From: Litorimonas sp046250185 | Lineage (GTDB): Bacteria; Pseudomonadota; Alphaproteobacteria; Caulobacterales; Maricaulaceae | Strand: one strand, 5' to 3' | Assembly (NCBI RefSeq): GCF_046250185.1 | Contig: NZ_CP176469.1 | DNA: 64,000 nucleotides | Part shown: positions 61,801-64,000 of the stretch, piece by piece | How the letters are laid out: every line of letters begins with the position of its first letter | How positions within the stretch are numbered: position 1 is the first letter of the stretch | Translations under genes and position numbers: made by a program | The notes under the pieces: generated by a model | The model's database searches: none | What the model saw: the letters and a program-made list of their open reading frames with translations, nothing else | Told to the model about the DNA's origin: nothing

Positions 61801-64000
61801 GTCTCGCCGCGTCGTGAAAACGCCAGCACGTACGCAAGAGCGTATGGTGCCAGCGGTTACGAAGACGGAAACACGTCGTCGCATCAAGACACCAGCAGCC
61901 ACCACAGAACGGGTCATCCCAGCTGTGACGAAGCAAGTGTCTCGCCGCGTTGTGAAAACGCCAGCTCAGACTGTTGAGAAAGTTGTGCCAGCCATCACGA
62001 AAATGGAAACGCGTCGGATCGTCAAAACTCCAGCGCAAACCGTTGAGCGTGTTGTGCCAGCTGTGACCAAGCAAGTGTCCCGTCGCGTCGTGAAAACGCC
62101 AGCGTCAACACAAGAGCGCATGATCCCAGCTGTGACCAAGATGGAAACACGTCGTGTTGTCAAAACACCGGCGCGGACTGTCGAACGTCAAGTTCCAGCG
62201 GTGACGAAGACTGTGTCTCGTCGTGTTGTGAAGACGCCAGCGTCAACACAAGAGCGCGTGATCCCAGCGGTTACGAAGATGGAAACACGTCGCATCGTGA
62301 AAACGCCAGCCTCTACGGTTGAGCGCGCTATCCCAGCGGTCACGAAGCAAGTGTCACGTCGCGTCGTCAAGACACCGGCTCAGGTTCAGGAACGCATGGT
62401 CCCAGCGATCACGAAGCCTGAAACACGCCGCGTCATCAAAACTCCGGCTCGCACAATCGAACGTGCTACACCGGCTGTGACGAAGACAGTGTCCCGTCGC
62501 GTCGTCAAGACGCCAGCATCGACACAAGAGCGTGTGATCCCGGCTGTGACCAAAATGGAAACTCGCCGCATCGTGAAAACGCCTGCTGCGACAACTGAAC
62601 GGGTCATCCCAGCTGTGACAGCTCAAGTCTCCCGCCGCGTCGTCAAGACACCGGCACGGACACAAGAGCGCGTCATTCCAGCTGTCACGAAGATGGAAAC
62701 ACGTCGCATCGTGAAGACACCTGCCGCCACGACAGAACGGGTTATCCCAGCTGTCACGAAGCAAGTCTCTCGCCGCGTCGTGAAGACACCAGCGCAGACA
62801 CAGGAACGCATGGTCCCGGCTGTGACGAAGATGGAAACACGTCGTCGCATCAAGACACCAGCAGCTACGACAGAGCGGGTTATCCCAGCTGTGACGAAGA
62901 CAGTGTCGCGCCGCGTCGTCAAGACACCGGCTCGGACAACAGAACGGGCTATCCCCGCTGTGACCAAGCAAGTCTCTCGTCGCGTCGTTAAGACACCAGC
63001 CCGCACGATGGAACGCGCTGTTCCAGCCGTGACGAAGCAGGAAACACGTCGTGTTGTGAAGACGCCAGCGTCAACACAAGAGCGCGTGATCCCGGCTGTG
63101 ACCAAGATGGAAACACGTCGTGTCGTGAAGACACCAGCGCGGACTGTCGAACGTCAGGTTCCAGCGGTGACGAAGACGGTCTCCCGTCGTGTCGTGAAGA
63201 CGCCAGCGTCAACACAAGAGCGGGTTATCCCAGCTGTGTCTAAGCAGGTTCAACGCCGCGTGATGCGCACACCCGCGCAAACACAAGAGCGTGTGATCCC
63301 AGCGGTCATGAAGCCTGTGACACGTCAAGTCGTCAAAACGCCAGCTCGGACGCAAGAGCGTACGATCCCAGCGGTGACGAAAACGGTCGAGCGCCGTGTT
63401 GTGAAGACACCCGCTCGTACGGTTGAACGTGCCACACCAGCTGTGACTAAGACTGTCTCCCGCCGCGTCGTCAAGACACCGGCTCAGACGCAAGAGCGTG
63501 TGATCCCGGCTGTGTCGAAGCAAGTGACACGTCGTGTCATGCGCACTCCGGCTCAAACGCAAGAGCGTGTGATCCCGGCTGTGACAAAGACGGAAACACG
63601 TCGTCGGATTAAGACACCTGCGTCTACGCAAGAGCGTCGTATCCCAGCCGTGACCAAGCAGATCACGCGTCGTGTTGTGAAAACACCAGCGCGCACACAA
63701 GAGCGTGTCATCCCGGCCGTGACCAAGCAGGTTACACGTCGTGTGGTGGACAATGCGCCACGTGTTGAGCGTCGTGTTATCCCAGCGCGTTACGAGACTG
63801 TGACTGTCCAACGTGTGGCTCAACCAGCCCGCACTGAAACAGTCGTCATTCCAGCTCAGTTCGGCACAATCGAGCGTCGGACGCAAACCAGCCCAGAGCG
63901 TGCTGAATGGCGTCAGGTTCTTTGTGAAGCCAATGCAAGCCGTGAAGTGATCTCTGCGATCCAACGTGCTCTGCAGTCAGAAGGCTACTACAGAGGTACA
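55808..64000 (+). CDS. Giant repetitive secreted protein with C-terminal peptidoglycan-binding domain (3' end outside window)
   Basis: One frame without stop from the ATG at 55808 to the window end, exactly 2731 codons. A signal peptide is cleaved near ...APSIAQ. Then come: an opening domain with GECFARVIVPAQYET; a Gly/Asn-rich patch (residues about 88-160); an acidic array of 23-residue units (about 163-1340, consensus VVVQEASTELVTIPATFETVTE); a glycine-rich centre with GEILCRVLIPAKYKT and a calcium-loop-like DANSDGRDD at residue 1492 (DxNxDGxxD); a basic array (about 1550-2650, consensus RRVVKTPASTQERVIPAVTK); and a closing segment EWRQVLCEANASREVISAIQRALQSEGYY, the start of a PG_binding_1 domain. 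Few cysteines. I infer a long, beta-rich, wall-attached fibre; no function is known. CtrA boxes lie upstream. Confidence 0.9.
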   Translation, partial: MKRTLLMAASAAVLAAPSIAQELPPGNPLPGECFARVIVPAQYETSTEQVVLRQAGEEIKKIPAVLETVTERVLVQEESYELVPVSGNTAGGAGGTLTANGVTYRFDGSNVVYNRTSGQRAGTIDANGRFVGLDGNVISANPSLAYSGGSTAGRTAGSSFRTVTDTVVVQEASTELVTIPAVYETVTETVVVQPETVEYVTVPAVYENYTDTVVVQEASTELVTIPPVFETVTDTVVVQEASTELVTIPATFETVSETVVVQPAGVEYTTVPATYETVAETVVVQEASTELVTIPATYETVTENVVVQEASTELVTIPPVFETVTDTVVVQEASTELVTIPATFETVSETVVVTPASVTYETVPAVFETVQEPVVVQEASTELVTIPATFETVTETVVVQEASTELVTIPAEFETVTETVVVQEASTELVTIPATFETVSETVVVQPQSVDYVTVPAQYETYQEAVVVQEASTELVTIPATFETVTETVVVQPQSVEYVTVPPVYETIQEPVVVQEASTELVTIPATFETVTETVVVTPQTVDYVSVPAVYETIQEPVVVQEASTELVTIPATFETVTETVVVQPAGVEYVSVPAEYETVTESVVVQEASTELVTIPATFETVTETVVVQPAGVEYVSVPPVYETIQEPVVVQEASTELVTIPATFETVSETVVVTPASVTYETVPAVFETVQEPVVVQEASTELVTIPATFETVTETVVVTPQTVTYEVIPAVYETIQEPVVVQEASTELVTIPATFETVTETVVVQPQTVDYVTVPAQYETYTDTIVVQEASTELVTIPATYETVTETVVVQPAGVEYVSVPAVYETVQEPVVVQEASTELVTIPATFETVSETVVVTPQTVEYVSVPAVYETVQEPIVVQEASTELVTIPATFETVTETVVVQPAGVEYVTVPAEYETVTESVVVQEASTELVTIPATFETVTETVVVTPQTVTYVSVPAVYETVQEPIVVQEASTELVTIPATFETVSETVVVTPASVTYETVPAVFETVQEPIVVQEASTELVTIPATYKTVTDTVVVQEATTELVTIPAVYETVSETYVVQEATTELVTIPATFETVTETVVVQPQSVDYVTVPAQYETYQEAVVVQEASTELVTIPATFETVTETVVVQEASTELVTIPATFETVSETVVVKEATTELVVIPATYKTVTDTVVVQPQSVDYVTIPAEYETYQEAIVVQEATTELVAIPATYKNVTETIVVQEASTELVTIPATYETVTETVVVQPETVEYVSVPAKFRTEQQTYVQQDAAQDLIVIPATYETVTETIVTQEASVRLEAVPATYRTVSETIVVTPQRTEIDVIPAKYETRSERVLIEPAREEWKPGSQALNAGSLGAGGRVNTNTRGQFTVFNGVSNQVVESTQTIVSQTGEILCRVLIPAKYKTITKQVVVSPARAVERTIPAVTKTIQKRVVDTPATTREIAVPAQTQTVTRRVVKTPARVLRAGEAGYAEYAGSKGRISGFVDANSDGRDDRDGRSAASARSADAAGGGARSFGRANASGSTGQQMGSVATRVVAEEARVVERRIPAVTKTISKRVVKTPASTQERVIPAKTSTVTRRVVDRPASTQERVIPAVTKMETRRRVKTPARTVEKVVPAVTRQVSRRVVDRPASTQERVIPAVTKTETRRVVKTPASTQERVIPAKTQTVTRRVVKTPARTQERTIPAVTKMETRRRIKTPASTAERVIPAVTKTVSRRVVKTPAQTVEKVIPAVTKTRSRRVVKTPASTQERTIPAVTQQVQRRVVDRPASTQERVIPAVTKMETRRVVKTPARTVERQVPAVTKTVSRRVVKTPASTQERMVPAVTKMETRRVIKTPASTVERVVPAVTKQVSRRVVKTPASTQERVVPAITKPQTRRVVKTPARTIERATPAVTKQVSRRVVKTPARTQERMIPAVTKMETRRVVKTPASTVERVVPAVTKTVSRRVVKTPAQTQERMVPAVTKMETRRIVKTPASTVERAIPAVTKQVSRRVVKTPARTQERMVPAVTKTETRRRIKTPAATTERVIPAVTKQVSRRVVKTPAQTVEKVVPAITKMETRRIVKTPAQTVERVVPAVTKQVSRRVVKTPASTQERMIPAVTKMETRRVVKTPARTVERQVPAVTKTVSRRVVKTPASTQERVIPAVTKMETRRIVKTPASTVERAIPAVTKQVSRRVVKTPAQVQERMVPAITKPETRRVIKTPARTIERATPAVTKTVSRRVVKTPASTQERVIPAVTKMETRRIVKTPAATTERVIPAVTAQVSRRVVKTPARTQERVIPAVTKMETRRIVKTPAATTERVIPAVTKQVSRRVVKTPAQTQERMVPAVTKMETRRRIKTPAATTERVIPAVTKTVSRRVVKTPARTTERAIPAVTKQVSRRVVKTPARTMERAVPAVTKQETRRVVKTPASTQERVIPAVTKMETRRVVKTPARTVERQVPAVTKTVSRRVVKTPASTQERVIPAVSKQVQRRVMRTPAQTQERVIPAVMKPVTRQVVKTPARTQERTIPAVTKTVERRVVKTPARTVERATPAVTKTVSRRVVKTPAQTQERVIPAVSKQVTRRVMRTPAQTQERVIPAVTKTETRRRIKTPASTQERRIPAVTKQITRRVVKTPARTQERVIPAVTKQVTRRVVDNAPRVERRVIPARYETVTVQRVAQPARTETVVIPAQFGTIERRTQTSPERAEWRQVLCEANASREVISAIQRALQSEGYYRGT
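56294..59829 (+). repeat. Acidic 69-bp (23-residue) repeat array with 966-bp higher-order period
   Basis: About 51 in-frame units. Two unit types mostly alternate, QEASTELVTIPATFETV and QPxxVxYVxVPAxYET, giving a 46-residue double unit. The marker unit TPASVTYETVPAVF occurs at 56867, 57833 and 58799, exactly 966 bp (14 units) apart; other variants such as QPAGVEY...AEYETVTES also recur at 14 units. The units contain many Glu and no Lys or Arg, so the array is strongly negative. Confidence 0.92.
60455..63750 (+). repeat. Basic 69-bp (23-residue) repeat array with 966-bp higher-order period
   Basis: About 48 in-frame units of the form KTPxxTxERxIPAVTKxxxRR, alternating units ending in MET and in TVS/QVS. 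Marker units RTVERQVPAVTK occur at 61208, 62174 and 63140, each 966 bp (14 units) apart. Between them the order of variants is kept: PAITKP in unit 4, RTIERATPA in unit 5, and RRRIKTPAATTER in unit 11 of both blocks. The units are rich in Arg and Lys and carry a net positive charge. Confidence 0.92.

Noticed and set aside
56294..63750. Regular repeats considered as a CRISPR array or satellite DNA
   Set aside because: Units abut without unique spacers, stay in one coding frame and vary mostly conservatively at protein level, so they are coding repeats.
56324..63964. Many minus-strand open frames (60-250 codons) under the giant gene, reading as repeated RWNCDQ- or TRRVSIFVTAG-type peptides
   Set aside because: The 69-bp period is a multiple of three, so frames opposite the repeats stay open by periodicity. 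They have no own signals or ribosome-binding sites and simply mirror the repeats.

Overview
The window looks like chromosomal DNA of a marine alphaproteobacterium, most likely of the Hyphomonadaceae/Maricaulales type. The reasons are the alphaproteobacterial gene orders (ruvC-ruvA-ruvB-ybgC, tolQRAB-pal-cpoB-tilS-ftsH, serC/serA, dnaB/alr), CtrA-type TTAA-N7-TTAA boxes, a proteorhodopsin with its retinal-making oxygenase, and a TonB-dependent system for acidic polysaccharides. No rRNA, tRNA, insertion sequence, phage or CRISPR array was seen. Assignment to a genus is not possible from the sequence alone.

Layout. (1) 1-8.6 kb: a polyuronide utilisation locus holding a TRAP-type solute-binding lipoprotein (cut by the window edge), a GH105 unsaturated glucuronyl/galacturonyl hydrolase, a DUF4861 lipoprotein, KduI, a TonB-dependent receptor, an alginate-lyase-family polysaccharide lyase and KDPG aldolase. 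Both control regions carry repeated ATTGGTCA / ATTGGT-ACCAAT elements, which suggests one shared regulator. (2) 8.7-13.8 kb: YghU-type glutathione transferase, topoisomerase IB, then serC - MazG-like - serA as one tightly packed operon. (3) 13.8-15.5 kb: proteorhodopsin-blh operon; the pump has Gln at the spectral-tuning site, predicting blue absorption. (4) 15.8-24.5 kb: purA, small envelope proteins, a DMT transporter, thiD, folP, ftsH, tilS. (5) 24.5-35 kb: the complete Tol-Pal cluster and ruvCAB-ybgC, separated by about 2.6 kb of small envelope genes. (6) 35-50 kb: a TadG-like VWA protein, a YafK-type L,D-transpeptidase-fold protein, dnaB, alr, katG with an OxyR-like site, an Ntn-hydrolase acylase, and a TerB-like / Kazal lipoprotein / CoxE-type VWA operon. 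(7) 50-55.7 kb: FKBP lipoprotein, a second TadG-like VWA protein with a CtrA box, an M16 peptidase lipoprotein and a HAD phosphatase. (8) 55.8-64 kb: one uninterrupted reading frame of at least 2731 codons that runs off the window.

The most unusual element is that giant gene. It has a signal peptide, a long array of acidic 23-residue units, a short glycine-rich centre with a calcium-loop-like motif, a second long array of basic 23-residue units, and the beginning of a peptidoglycan-binding domain. Both arrays share a higher-order period of exactly 14 units (966 bp), visible from marker units spaced 966 bp apart. Two CtrA boxes precede the gene. This suggests a cell-cycle-controlled, peptidoglycan-attached fibrous envelope protein; no function is known to me.
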